From Paenisporosarcina antarctica (GTDB lineage: Bacteria; Bacillota; Bacilli; Bacillales_A; Planococcaceae), in assembly GCF_004367585.1 (NCBI RefSeq), contig NZ_CP038015.1, forward strand, positions 2,176,001 to 2,240,000: a stretch of DNA of 64,000 nucleotides, written 5' to 3'. Made by a program: the position numbers and the translations under genes. A model generated the notes under the pieces. The model saw only the letters and a list, made by a program, of their open reading frames with translations, was not told the DNA's origin and searched no databases. Below, in pieces: positions 32,517 through 41,758 of the stretch (within the stretch, counting starts at the first letter, position 1; each line of letters starts with the position of its first letter).

Positions 32517-33602
32517 CTAGTTAATTTTAATATGATATTGTTCTTCTTTTTTGTGTATATTATAAAATGCAATCATAGACGGCAAAGAAGAAATAAAATC
32601 AGCACACTCAATCCCACTATCCTTTAATAACGTATCAGCGAATGTGGTGTCAAACTGTGCTTCCCAAGTTAAATAATCCAATGTTTCTATTTCCACCCCT
32701 AATCTTTTTCTCAAGAAGTGTAATTGAAGACCTGTTTTTGCAAGCGCTAGTGGTATCCGTCCTTGAGGCAATTTTCCTGTCACTATTAAGACCATTTGGC
32801 GATACACTTCTTCTACTGGATGTGGGTTTGGATCGGTTATATGAAGAGTCTTTCCAGATGCTAGTTCATTGTCACAACTATAAACTACTGCTTTAATTAA
32901 AAAATCTATAGGGACTACATTAATAAATGATTGAGACCTCCCGACATATGGAATTATTGGAAGTTTTCTTAAGTTATCAATCATATTGATGAAGAAGTAA
33001 GGACCATCAAATTTAATCGTTTCTCCTGTAACAGAATGTCCTCGAACGATTCCTGGACGTATAATTGTTATTGGAATGATTTTTTTCAATTTTTCAACGA
33101 GTACTTCTGCCTCGTATTTTGTCTCTTCGTAATAATTTTTAAATGCCTTTGGTCTAATCAATTCTTCTTCACGTAATATGCCTTCTCGTGTTCCGGCTAC
33201 ATATGCCGTACTAAAATACATATATCTCGTTATTTCCGGTAATGTTTGGACAAAATTATTCACCATATTCGTACCATGAACATTCACTTTCCAAGCTGCA
33301 ACTCTAGGTACAGCTAAATCATATAAGGCCGCAAGATGCCAAACTGTATTAATTTCTTTATAAAGTGTTTCGAGATCATTAGGTGAAATTCCTAAGTTAG
33401 GTAATGTGATATCTCCTTCGATTAATCTGATCTCTACATCGAACGGCACGTTCATGCTTTTTTTGACAATTTCTTTTCCAAGTTTCATTTGAGAAGGTAA
33501 AACAACTGCATAGATGGAATTAACTTTTTTTTGATTAATCAATTCTTGCATGATTTGTCGAGCGATAAACCCTGGAAATCCAGTAAATAGTGGTGTTTGC
33601 AT
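32517..33602 (-). CDS. NAD(P)-dependent SDR of the fatty acyl reductase/NAD_binding_4 type
   Basis: A 361-aa extended short-chain dehydrogenase. The nucleotide motif is TGFPGFIARQIMQEL near the N-terminus. Then come VWHLAALYDLAVP (near 95), YFSTAYVAGTREG (near 130) and the catalytic YEETKYEAE with Tyr and Lys (near 157). The fold belongs to thioester-reductase and acyl-CoA reductase-like proteins, which reduce acyl thioesters or modify lipids; the substrate is unknown. GGAGGAG lies before the ATG at 33602; the longer frame from 33641 lacks a site. It is a lone gene between the TerC riboswitch and the RND pump. Confidence 0.82.
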   Translation of the reverse strand: MQTPLFTGFPGFIARQIMQELINQKKVNSIYAVVLPSQMKLGKEIVKKSMNVPFDVEIRLIEGDITLPNLGISPNDLETLYKEINTVWHLAALYDLAVPRVAAWKVNVHGTNMVNNFVQTLPEITRYMYFSTAYVAGTREGILREEELIRPKAFKNYYEETKYEAEVLVEKLKKIIPITIIRPGIVRGHSVTGETIKFDGPYFFINMIDNLRKLPIIPYVGRSQSFINVVPIDFLIKAVVYSCDNELASGKTLHITDPNPHPVEEVYRQMVLIVTGKLPQGRIPLALAKTGLQLHFLRKRLGVEIETLDYLTWEAQFDTTFADTLLKDSGIECADFISSLPSMIAFYNIHKKEEQYHIKIN

Positions 33603-33652
33603 ATAATCTCCTCCGAAACTATCGTTAATTGAATAATACAAAAATTATCATT

Positions 33653-33688
33653 AAAAAACAACGTCTATTTTTTAATAATAGACGTTGT
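33653..33688 (-). terminator. Terminator after the RND pump gene
   Basis: A twelve-base perfect stem (33658-33669 with 33677-33688) followed by TTTTTT on the minus strand. It begins seven bases past the RND stop. Confidence 0.88.
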
Positions 33689-33694
33689 ACGTTA

Positions 33695-36600
33695 TTATTC
33701 TTCTTTTTTTGCATGTCGACGCGTTTCTCGGTCGAATAAACTATAAATAACAGGTATTACGTAGAGCGTTAATAACGTCGAACTAATAAGCCCACCAATA
33801 ACGACAATTCCCATTGGTTGATTTATTTCTGTTCCTTCACCAATTCCAATTGCTAATGGTATTAACGCAAGAATTGTAGTAAGAGCAGTCATTAATATAG
33901 GTCTGACTCGATCACGAACGGAAGAAACAATGGCTTCCATTGAAGAATAGCCTCTATTTTTACGTTGATTAATAAAATCAACTAACATAATCCCATTATT
34001 TACAACAATCCCAACGAGTACTAATAAGCCAATTACAGCTGTAATGCTTATTGGTGTTTGGGTAATAAACAAGCCTAATGCAACTCCAATAATCATAAGT
34101 GGCACTGAGAACATAATGACAAATGGATATTTAAACGATTCAAACTGAGCTGCCATTACGATATAAACAAGCACAATCGCAAGCACAACCGCAAGTAACA
34201 TATCATTAATTGCACTTTCAAAAAGTTCTCTGTCCCCACCAAAAGTAATATCTACTTCTTCAGGCAACTTTAATTCTTTAAGCACTTTATCAACTTGTTT
34301 AGACATCTCCCCTAGTGAGTATGTTGATTCATATTTTAATGTAAAGTTTACTGAACTCGCTTGATCAACTCGTCGAATAGAAATAGGTCCTTGCGCAATT
34401 TCAATTTTGGCTACATCTTGAAGTTCAACAAACTGACCTGAAGGCGTACGTAATTTTAATTTTTTGAGCTGTTCAATGCTACTACGATCTTTTTCGTCGT
34501 ATTTTACAAATACACCGTATACATCATCATTTTCAGAAATGATTTGTGTAGCAAATGCTCCACGCGTCACCGTATTTACTGTTTGTGCAATTTGAGCTGG
34601 AGCAAGTCCATTTTCAGTTGCTGCTTCTCTATTAATAGTCATTTGAATTTCATCAATCGTCTCTTCCAAATCATTCGTAATTTCAGTGACTGACTCAAGT
34701 TCACGTAATGATGTTTGAATCTCAGTAATGGCTTTTTCTAGTCGTTTGTTATCTGAATCTGTTGCTGTAAACGATAGAGAATTTGGTGTAGAACCTGCAG
34801 CTGTTTGTAAGTTAAAATTAACCTCCGCTTGTTCTCCCACAATTTTTTTCACTTCCGGTTGAACTTCATCAACAAATTCAAATACAGATCGTTCTCGCTC
34901 TGCTAAAGGAACTAGCTTCACATACATTTCTGCTCTATTGGCTTGGGATGATCCTTGTGACTGCCCTTGCTGAGTTCCACCAATTAGACTGACGTATACG
35001 TCTACTTCATTTTCTTTCTTTAATATATCTTCTATTTTTCCTACTACTTCTTTTGTGGCACTCACTGAAGAGCCATTTTCTAACTCCACATCAACACTTA
35101 CAAACCCTTCATCTGTCGCAGGTAAAAATTCAGTCCCTACTTGGAATAAACCAAATGCCCCCGCTCCTAGCATGACTGTTGTGATTAAGATTACAATGAG
35201 ACGATGGCCAAGTGCCCATTTTATCGTACGTTCAAAATTATTATAAGATTTTGAACGTCTTCTCTTCGCTTCAGAGTTTCCTCTAGGTTTTTTTAACATA
35301 CGACTCGCTAGCATTGGTATAACCGTCAAAGCCACTACCAAGGAAGCAAGCAAGCTAAATGATATCGTTAACGCGAATTCTTTGAAAATCTGACCAATTA
35401 ATCCAGTAATGAAGATTACTGGAACGAATACCGATACTGTCGTTAAAGTGGAAGCCGTAATTGCACCTGCCACCTCTTTTGTTCCTTCGGATGCAGCGGT
35501 TTTTGAGTCTTTACCCATTGCCAAATGGCGTTCAATATTTTCAATTACGACAATTGCATTATCAACCAACATACCAATTCCTAATGCAAGAGCCCCTAAT
35601 GTCATAATGTTAAGCGCAAAATCGGCAAAATACATTAAAACGAACGTTACAATGACCGAATATGGAATGGCGATTCCAATAATAATAGGACTTTTAATTC
35701 CACGTAAGAAGATAAATAGCACCAACATAGCGAAAAGGCCACCGAAGGCAAGAGAAGAGCCAATATTACCAATAGCTAGTTTCACATAATCACCTTGGTC
35801 AAATAATATATCTGCTTCTACCCCATTAAATTCATCTTTTTGTAATAGTTCATCGAGAGACTTTCTAAATGATGTTGAAACATCGGCTGTATTTGCACCA
35901 GATTCTTGTAGGACAGACATCAATACGGCTGGTTGCTCATTCGCTCTAGTTTCTGTCGATGTTTCTTGCTCAGTTAATTCAACCTTCGCAACGTCTGCAA
36001 CAGTTACATCCTCCCCATCTAATGGGTTGACAGTTACAACAAGATTTTCAATATCTTCAACTGTTGTCAATGTGCTCACAATTCGAGTTGTTAATTGCTT
36101 GCCATCATCTGTTTCAATTGGATCACCAGGAAACGAAATATTGTTAGCTTGAATTAATTGTACAATATCTGATTGCGCTAATCCTTTTTCTTCCAGTTTT
36201 TGTTGATCGAGCAATATCTGTACTTCTTCAATTAACGCTCCAGATACATTGACACTTGCTACTCCATCCGTACGACGTAATTCTTTTTCTAATTGTTCCG
36301 CAATTACACGAACGTCTCCCGCATTTTCAGGTGCACGAAGAGAAAGTTGTATGACTGGAAACTGTGCAGGGTCAAATTTTAAAAATCGTGGTTTCTGTGA
36401 GTCATCTGGAATTGGTGTTTGATCAATACGTTGCATGATATCCGCTTGCACATCTTTAATATCAGTCGTCCAATCAAATTGTAATAATATAAAGTTTGCA
36501 CCTTCTTGAGAAGAAGATTGCAAAGTTTTTATGCCAGGTAATGTTGATAAACTTGTTTCAAGTGGTTTTGTCACTTTTTCACTTACTTCAGTAGGACTTG

Positions 36601-36760
36601 CCCCAGGATAACTAGTCACAACAACACCAATTGGTGGATTCAGCTCTGGAATCAAGGTGACAGGAATTTTAAAGAATGATACTGCTCCTAAAATGATGAC
36701 TAAAAACATAATAACTGTTGTAAATACGGGGCGTCTTATTGAAAAATCGCTAATTTTCAT
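33695..36760 (-). CDS. RND-family efflux pump (HAE1-like, SwrC-related)
   Basis: A 1021-aa resistance-nodulation-division permease with twelve predicted helices. The N-terminal signature is ISDFSIRRPVFTTVIMFLVIILGAVSF. Two large extracytoplasmic loops of about 300 residues follow helices 1 and 7. The proton-relay Asp pair lies in helix 4 (LALGIGMLVDNAIVVIENIERHL). B. subtilis SwrC (1065 aa) is the closest remembered relative; it exports surfactin and other amphiphiles without an outer-membrane channel. No adaptor or regulator gene is adjacent. Residues 600-615 are a Gly/Gln/Ser-rich insert (GGTQQGQSQGSSQ). The gene borders the transposon scar, which lies in its upstream region. Confidence 0.92.
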   Translation of the reverse strand: MKISDFSIRRPVFTTVIMFLVIILGAVSFFKIPVTLIPELNPPIGVVVTSYPGASPTEVSEKVTKPLETSLSTLPGIKTLQSSSQEGANFILLQFDWTTDIKDVQADIMQRIDQTPIPDDSQKPRFLKFDPAQFPVIQLSLRAPENAGDVRVIAEQLEKELRRTDGVASVNVSGALIEEVQILLDQQKLEEKGLAQSDIVQLIQANNISFPGDPIETDDGKQLTTRIVSTLTTVEDIENLVVTVNPLDGEDVTVADVAKVELTEQETSTETRANEQPAVLMSVLQESGANTADVSTSFRKSLDELLQKDEFNGVEADILFDQGDYVKLAIGNIGSSLAFGGLFAMLVLFIFLRGIKSPIIIGIAIPYSVIVTFVLMYFADFALNIMTLGALALGIGMLVDNAIVVIENIERHLAMGKDSKTAASEGTKEVAGAITASTLTTVSVFVPVIFITGLIGQIFKEFALTISFSLLASLVVALTVIPMLASRMLKKPRGNSEAKRRRSKSYNNFERTIKWALGHRLIVILITTVMLGAGAFGLFQVGTEFLPATDEGFVSVDVELENGSSVSATKEVVGKIEDILKKENEVDVYVSLIGGTQQGQSQGSSQANRAEMYVKLVPLAERERSVFEFVDEVQPEVKKIVGEQAEVNFNLQTAAGSTPNSLSFTATDSDNKRLEKAITEIQTSLRELESVTEITNDLEETIDEIQMTINREAATENGLAPAQIAQTVNTVTRGAFATQIISENDDVYGVFVKYDEKDRSSIEQLKKLKLRTPSGQFVELQDVAKIEIAQGPISIRRVDQASSVNFTLKYESTYSLGEMSKQVDKVLKELKLPEEVDITFGGDRELFESAINDMLLAVVLAIVLVYIVMAAQFESFKYPFVIMFSVPLMIIGVALGLFITQTPISITAVIGLLVLVGIVVNNGIMLVDFINQRKNRGYSSMEAIVSSVRDRVRPILMTALTTILALIPLAIGIGEGTEINQPMGIVVIGGLISSTLLTLYVIPVIYSLFDRETRRHAKKEE

Positions 36761-37231
36761 TTAGTAAATTCCTTTCCTACATAAACCTTTATATCTATAA
36801 TATGCGTTACGCCCAGTTACTTCAAATATGAATCGTCCATAAAGTCGCAATGACACAATATTGACAATTTTTATCCAATGATACAAAATGTGAACTCTCA
36901 AAATGACAGAAAACAAACCTAATATAATAGGTTGTACAATATATCGTTGGTGAAATAAAAACTAAAAAAAGCCTGATACAAGCTGATTTCCGTTTCGAGC
37001 GGACGCGTTCCGTGCGGCGTGCGGTGAGCCTCCTCGTCTCCCAAAAAAATCAATGCTCCTGCTACTCGTCGCAAACGAATTGTGCACAATTCGTTTCCTG
37101 TGGGGTCTCACCTGTCACGCAATTCCCACCGGAGTCGCCGCTCTGCACGGAAGTCCGCTAAGAGAATATAAGAAACAAGTGAGATTCCTTGTAGAATAAA
37201 AGTCGACCAAAACCATCTTCCAGGAGGGAAC
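36761..37231. other. Upstream region of the RND gene holding a GC-rich dispersed repeat
   Basis: These 471 bases contain no gene. Bases 36761-36970 are ordinary AT-rich promoter-like DNA. Bases 36980-37160 are a distinctly GC-rich repeat, described separately, followed by the truncated transposase. Confidence 0.6.
36980..37160 (+). repeat. GC-rich dispersed repeat, copy A, with internal palindrome
   Basis: A block much richer in G and C than its surroundings. It opens GTTTCGAGCGGACGC, then GGTGAGCCTCCTCG, CCTGTGGGGTCTCACC and ends GGAGTCGCCGCTCTGCACGG. Phrases of this kind recur many times in genomes of Bacillales (family knowledge, not testable here). A perfect 24-base palindrome occupies 37073-37096. 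A related copy B lies in the opposite orientation at about 37955-38180, so the pair brackets the transposase remnant. Confidence 0.65.
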
Positions 37232-37876
37232 TCACTTGTTACAGGCTATGTGAGTGTCATCAAAGAGTTATTTCCGCAAGCGAAGATTATCATTGACCCA
37301 TTTCATCTAGTTCAATTAATGAATCGCTCTATGAATAAATGTCGTATTACTATGATCAATAAACCTAAAACAGATTCTTATGATAATAGTAAGAAATACC
37401 GTCGCCTGAAGCGTTAATGGAAACTACTCCTTAAAAAGAATCTGAACTATCCGGCATAGAATATAAATACTACCCATGATTCGGGCAACGCTTAGCGACA
37501 AGTATTGTAGAAGAAATGTTAGCGTATTATCCAGTATTAAAAGCGAATTATAGGCTCTATCAAGAACTTATAAAAGCTATGTCTGGTAAGAATTTCAAGG
37601 GATTAGAGACTTGTTTAACTAGATTTGTTTCACCTTTAATTTCAAGTTTATAAGCTTAAAAACGTTAAGAAAACATCTTCCGTTCATAGAAAACAGCTTT
37701 ATTTACCTTACAATAACGAAAGAATTGAAGGAACTAACAAAAAAATCAACGTATTGAATCGTGTCGCTTATGTATATAGAAATTTCCAGAATTACAAAAA
37801 CCGTATTATTTTACACCTTAAATTTAAACCAGCTGATAAACAAAGCGAACAAAAACAATGCTCAAAAGCAGAATAA
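37232..37876 (+). pseudogene. ISL3-family transposase remnant (N-terminus missing, in-frame stops and frameshift)
   Basis: Three consecutive pieces in at least two frames read as the C-terminal two thirds of an ISL3-type DDE transposase. They are GYVSVIKELFPQAKIIIDPFHLVQLMNRS (with the catalytic Asp region); then, after a TAA and a frameshift, GQRLATSIVEEMLAYYPVLK...LISSL; then YNNERIEGTNKKINVLNRVAY (catalytic Glu region) to KQSEQKQCSKAE. The N-terminal zinc finger and helix-turn-helix are absent. Instead the GC-rich repeat lies immediately upstream. The element cannot transpose. Terminal inverted repeats of the original IS are not recognisable. Confidence 0.85.
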
Positions 37877-37954
37877 TCCTATTTTTAATCATTTCACTGG
37901 ATCAGGCAATTTATATATTCTTATCTAATTTTAACGTTCAATTTCAGTTGTTTG

Positions 37955-38180
37955 GAGTGCAAGATGGCGAGAAAACATGTGCTCCTGCGCTTACTCGCCG
38001 CAAAGATATTGGACGAATGACAGTTCGTCCAATCGGGAAAAGTGCGAGCTGAAGATCCTAAAGGAGCACAATGGAACGAAGGCTAAGTACGCCACCTCGT
38101 GTGGCAACGCCTACGTGACCAACATCCTGTTGGCCTGAGGAGGCTGAAGCCGTGCCCGCGGAAAGCGTCCATCTGTTTCT
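37955..38180 (-). repeat. GC-rich dispersed repeat, copy B, inverted relative to copy A
   Basis: Read on the minus strand it begins GGACGCTTTCCGCGGGCACG and continues CTTCAGCCTCCTC, paralleling the GGACGCGTTCC...GAGCCTCCTCG opening of copy A. On the plus strand TGCTCCTGCGCTTACTCGCC parallels TGCTCCTGCTACTCGTCGC of copy A, and as there it is followed by a palindrome (ATTGGACGAA/TTCGTCCAAT, 38008-38017 with 38024-38033). The composition differs sharply from the flanks. Confidence 0.6.
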
Positions 38181-38185
38181 GTTTC

Positions 38186-38253
38186 TGCATCGCTTTGCTA
38201 GCTTCGAAACATGAAATTGAGCTGCATCGCTTTGCTAGCTTCGAAACATGAAA
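38186..38253 (+). repeat. Direct duplication, 31-base unit, 37-base period
   Basis: TGCATCGCTTTGCTAGCTTC and eleven further bases occur identically at 38186-38216 and 38223-38253, separated by six bases. They lie at the outer edge of repeat copy B. Confidence 0.85.
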
Positions 38254-38301
38254 ATGCGTTGGAACGGAAAGCAGCGGGATACTTGACTAATCATAAGAAA
38301 A

Positions 38302-38342
38302 GACTGTCTAGAAAGTCAGTTTTACTGACTTTCTAGACAGTC
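38302..38342. repeat. Perfect 19-base inverted repeat with 3-base loop
   Basis: Bases 38302-38320 are the exact complement of 38324-38342 (GACTGTCTAGAAAGTCAGT arm). There is no clear T run on either strand, so it is not a typical terminator. It lies between the repeat scar and prfC and may be a relic of a mobile element. Confidence 0.85.
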
Positions 38343-38468
38343 CCGAGACAAGTAAATAATTCAATTATAGCCGACTAAAATTCTTCACCAACGTCATTTG
38401 ACAAAGAACCATTATTCTCTTTTTCATTAAGCAGTCTTTTTCAGTGGCATCCACAATACGGCTGATTT

Positions 38469-40043
38469 TTATAACAAACTATACAATTCGATATTATTAT
38501 TTTTATCTAGGAACCAGCGCATGGCAAAATCATTCTCAAACAAAAAGACATATCGATCATATCGATCACGTACGAGCATGCTTCTTGGACTTGACATAGA
38601 TTCTTTTACATCACTTTCATTTTGAATCCAACGTGCAATTTTGTTCCCAATAGGTTCCATACGGACTTCCACGTTGTACTCATTTTTCATCCGATATTCG
38701 AATACTTCAAATTGTAGTTGACCAACAGCCCCTAGTATCACGTCTTCCGTGTGTAGAGTTTTATAATATTGAATCGCACCCTCTTGTACTAACTGCATAA
38801 TCCCTTTATGAAAATGCTTAGATTTCATGACATTTTTCGCTGTAACACGGACAAATAATTCAGGTGTGAACTGTGGTAACTTCTCGTAATTAAACAATCT
38901 CTTACCACCCACAATGGTATCGCCAATTTGATAACTTCCCGTGTCATGCAATCCTATAATATCTCCAGCTACTGCTACCTCAACTGTTTCACGATCATCA
39001 GCTAAAAATTGTGTCGATTGAGTTAATTTAAAGGTTTTACCGGTACGAGATAAAGTGACGGTCATTCCACGTTCAAACTTTCCTGAAACTATACGGACAA
39101 ATGCTATACGGTCACGGTGAGCTGGATTCATATTCGCTTGAATTTTAAAAATAAATCCTGAGAATTCATCTGAGACTGGATTGATTACTTCTTCTGCATC
39201 AGTTTTACGCGGTTGTGGTGTGGGAGCAAATTGTAAATATGTTTCTAAAAATGTTTGTACACCAAAGTTTGTTAAAGCACTTCCGAAAAAGACAGGAGTC
39301 ATTTTTCCAGTCTTAACTTTTTCATGATCAAAGTCATTTCCCGCTTCATTCAATAACAGAATATCATCTAAAGCTTGTGTGTAATAAGAAGTTTGTTTCA
39401 TCGAATGTTCGCCGGCTAATCCACCATTTTCATCTAAGGGTAAAAAGCGGTCTTTTTCTTCTGTACGGAATTGCTCAATACGGTTATTATGACGATCATA
39501 AATACCTAAAAATTCTTTACCCATACCAATAGGCCAATTCATCGCATACGATTCAATGCCTAGGACTTCTTCTAACTCTGCCATTAATTCAAGTGGTTCC
39601 TTGCCTTGACGGTCTAATTTATTAATAAATGTAAAGATAGGAATTCCACGTAAGCGACATACTTTAAATAATTTAATCGTTTGCGCTTCTATTCCTTTTG
39701 CAACATCTACAATCATTACAGCACTATCAACCGCCATTAAAGTACGGTATGTATCTTCACTGAAATCTTGGTGACCTGGTGTATCTAAAATATTGATACG
39801 GAAATCATCATAATCAAATTGCATAACAGAAGAGGTAACTGAAATTCCACGTTGTTTTTCAATTTCCATCCAATCTGATGTAGCAAACTTCCCTGTTTTT
39901 CTAGCTTTCACTGTTCCAGCGTCTCGAATGGCACCACCAAAAAATAGCAGCTTTTCTGTCATTGTCGTTTTACCAGCATCAGGATGTGAAATGATTGCAA
40001 ATGTTCTTCTAGCTTGTATTTGGTCTTGAACTTTTGGTGTCAT
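38469..40043 (-). CDS. prfC: Peptide chain release factor 3
   Basis: A 524-aa translational GTPase that recycles release factors RF1 and RF2 from the ribosome. The P-loop is [13 protein letters not shown] (residues 19-31), the switch II is [14 protein letters not shown] and the base-specificity motif is NKLDR. RF3-specific features include the N-terminal [18 protein letters not shown] and the C-terminal [25 protein letters not shown] lies about eleven bases before the ATG. B. subtilis lacks this gene, whereas Lysinibacillus and other Planococcaceae have it. Its immediate 3' neighbour is the transposon scar. Confidence 0.97.
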   Translation of the reverse strand: MTPKVQDQIQARRTFAIISHPDAGKTTMTEKLLFFGGAIRDAGTVKARKTGKFATSDWMEIEKQRGISVTSSVMQFDYDDFRINILDTPGHQDFSEDTYRTLMAVDSAVMIVDVAKGIEAQTIKLFKVCRLRGIPIFTFINKLDRQGKEPLELMAELEEVLGIESYAMNWPIGMGKEFLGIYDRHNNRIEQFRTEEKDRFLPLDENGGLAGEHSMKQTSYYTQALDDILLLNEAGNDFDHEKVKTGKMTPVFFGSALTNFGVQTFLETYLQFAPTPQPRKTDAEEVINPVSDEFSGFIFKIQANMNPAHRDRIAFVRIVSGKFERGMTVTLSRTGKTFKLTQSTQFLADDRETVEVAVAGDIIGLHDTGSYQIGDTIVGGKRLFNYEKLPQFTPELFVRVTAKNVMKSKHFHKGIMQLVQEGAIQYYKTLHTEDVILGAVGQLQFEVFEYRMKNEYNVEVRMEPIGNKIARWIQNESDVKESMSSPRSMLVRDRYDRYVFLFENDFAMRWFLDKNNNIELYSLL

Positions 40044-40120
40044 GATTAGGTATTCTCCTTCTTTTTTTCCTTTACTATCATATTGATTTTTTCAATTAAT
40101 TACAAGTACACTAAATGCCG

Positions 40121-40148
40121 AAAGAACCGATCAGCAGATCGGTTCTTT
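40121..40148. other. Twelve-base hairpin without a T run
   Basis: AAAGAACCGATC pairs perfectly with GATCGGTTCTTT around the loop AGCA, in the gap between murE and prfC. It lacks a T tract on either strand, so it may be an imperfect terminator for murE or an mRNA-stabilising hairpin. Confidence 0.55.
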
Positions 40149-40262
40149 GTTACGATGTCTAGCTCCACAGATAAACATTTACCACAGACGACTACTAATA
40201 GAGGGATAAAAACGCATTTCATCCTTATAAAGTCGGAGCGTTCAAAAGCTTATATTGCTTTC

Positions 40263-41747
40263 TTAAGAACGAGATGGGGAATCTTGAAATTTCACCTTGC
40301 CTGCTAATACAGCAATATCTCCATCACTATGCGGATATTTAGTACGACCAATGATTTGATAATCTTCATGGCCTTTACCTGCAAAAATAATGATATCTCC
40401 AGGTTCTGATATAGATATTGCATGTTTTACAGCCGCTTCACGATCTCCAATACATGCATAATTTTTATGGAGCATGCCTTTTTCTAAATCGCTAAGAATT
40501 GACTCATATGATTCATCACGAGGATCATCTGTCGTTAAAATAACGTAATCAGCAACTGAAGCTTTTAGTGCCATTACTGGTCGTTTAGAACGATCTCGAT
40601 TTCCACCCGTTCCGACTAAAAAGATAAGTTTATTTGTTTTGTAGGGTAATACAGAAGAAATTGCCTTTTCAATCGCATCAGGTGTATGAGCATAATCGAT
40701 AAATATGGATATTGGTAACTCATTATCTAATCTCTCCATTCGCCCTTTGACTGGAGGAATTTGTTCAAGTTGTTCAAGAATTTCAGGTATTGAATATCCT
40801 TGTGTATATAATGCTGTCGTTGCTGCTAAAGCATTATATACATTGAACTCACCAAGTAAATTCATGCGAACTGGGAAAATACCTTCTGGAGTACTCATTT
40901 CAAATTGTGTGCAATTGGATTGAAGTTGAATATTACTTCCTTGAAACTGTGCAGGTTGATGAATGGCGTACGTCCATACTGGATAGCATGTCATTTCCTT
41001 TAACCGTTCAGACCACAAATCATCCGCGTTCACAATTGCATGTTTCGCACGTTGTAAGTCTTGTCCTAATTGGGAAAATAATAACCCTTTCGCTTGTCCA
41101 TATTGCTCCATTGTTCCATGAAAATCTAGATGATCATGCGTTAAATTAGTGAAGATCGCGACATCAAAATCAACACCAGCTAATCGACTAAGTACCAATC
41201 CGTGAGAAGAGACTTCCATAATCATCGTTTTACAACCTTCACTTTTTGCCCGGTGAATCATAAGTTGTGTATTCAGTGCATCACTTGTTGTATTTGCAGA
41301 ATCATAAAGTTGTCCATTTAAATTAAAACCAATCGTTCCAGTTAAAGAAGAGTTCTCTTTTAACCCTAGTAGTATATTATGCAAAATTCCACTCACACTC
41401 GTTTTGCCATTTGTTCCGGTAACCCCAATCATCGTCATATCTTTTGAGGGATAGCCATAAAATTTTGAAGCCAACAACCCTATTGCTCGCGTTGTATCAC
41501 TCACAACAATGCAAGCAACACGGGTGTAGTCTAGTTCAAGATATTTTTCTGAAACAATTATTTTTGCTCCACTTTCAATTGCTTGCATGGCGTAATCATG
41601 TCCATCCACGGTATATCCTCTTATACAGATAAAAACACTTTCAAGTTGTACACTTCGTGAGTCAACTGCAATAGCGAACACTTCTTTAGGAAGTATTCCG
41701 TAGATTTCTTTAGCCGGCAAGCAACTGATTAAGTCCGTTGACTGCAT
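40263..41747 (-). CDS. murE: UDP-MurNAc-tripeptide ligase (MurE), stand-alone copy with DDPR motif
   Basis: A 494-aa Mur ligase. The ATP loop is GVTGTNGKTSV (near residue 108). Further family motifs are MEVSSHGL, TNLTHDHLDFHG and IDYAHTPDA. The diamino-acid specificity motif is Asp407-Asp-Pro-Arg410 (TTDDPRDES). Diaminopimelate enzymes usually have DNPR and lysine enzymes D(D/N)P(N/A), so this is intermediate. It stands outside any mra/dcw cluster. Relatives of L. sphaericus use DAP in the spore cortex but Lys or Orn in the vegetative wall and need two ligases, so this may be the second. GGAGGAAAG lies before the ATG, eleven bases after the M42 peptidase gene. Confidence 0.9.
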   Translation of the reverse strand: MQSTDLISCLPAKEIYGILPKEVFAIAVDSRSVQLESVFICIRGYTVDGHDYAMQAIESGAKIIVSEKYLELDYTRVACIVVSDTTRAIGLLASKFYGYPSKDMTMIGVTGTNGKTSVSGILHNILLGLKENSSLTGTIGFNLNGQLYDSANTTSDALNTQLMIHRAKSEGCKTMIMEVSSHGLVLSRLAGVDFDVAIFTNLTHDHLDFHGTMEQYGQAKGLLFSQLGQDLQRAKHAIVNADDLWSERLKEMTCYPVWTYAIHQPAQFQGSNIQLQSNCTQFEMSTPEGIFPVRMNLLGEFNVYNALAATTALYTQGYSIPEILEQLEQIPPVKGRMERLDNELPISIFIDYAHTPDAIEKAISSVLPYKTNKLIFLVGTGGNRDRSKRPVMALKASVADYVILTTDDPRDESYESILSDLEKGMLHKNYACIGDREAAVKHAISISEPGDIIIFAGKGHEDYQIIGRTKYPHSDGDIAVLAGKVKFQDSPSRS

Positions 41748-41758
41748 TTGCTTTCCTC

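Larger units (their letters stand above)
37877..38468. other. Gap after the transposase remnant, made of repeats
   Basis: No gene. In order it holds a short AT-rich link, GC-rich repeat copy B, a 31-base direct duplication and a 19-base perfect inverted repeat, followed by about 125 AT-rich bases before the end of prfC. Confidence 0.6.

Noticed and set aside
37858-38052. Open frame of 64 codons on the plus strand
   Set aside because: It begins in the last codons of the transposase remnant and runs into the GC-rich repeat; there is no ribosome binding site and the composition changes midway.
40083-40307. Open frame of 74 codons between prfC and murE
   Set aside because: It crosses the hairpin at 40121-40148 and the end of murE, with no ribosome binding site and no protein-like pattern.
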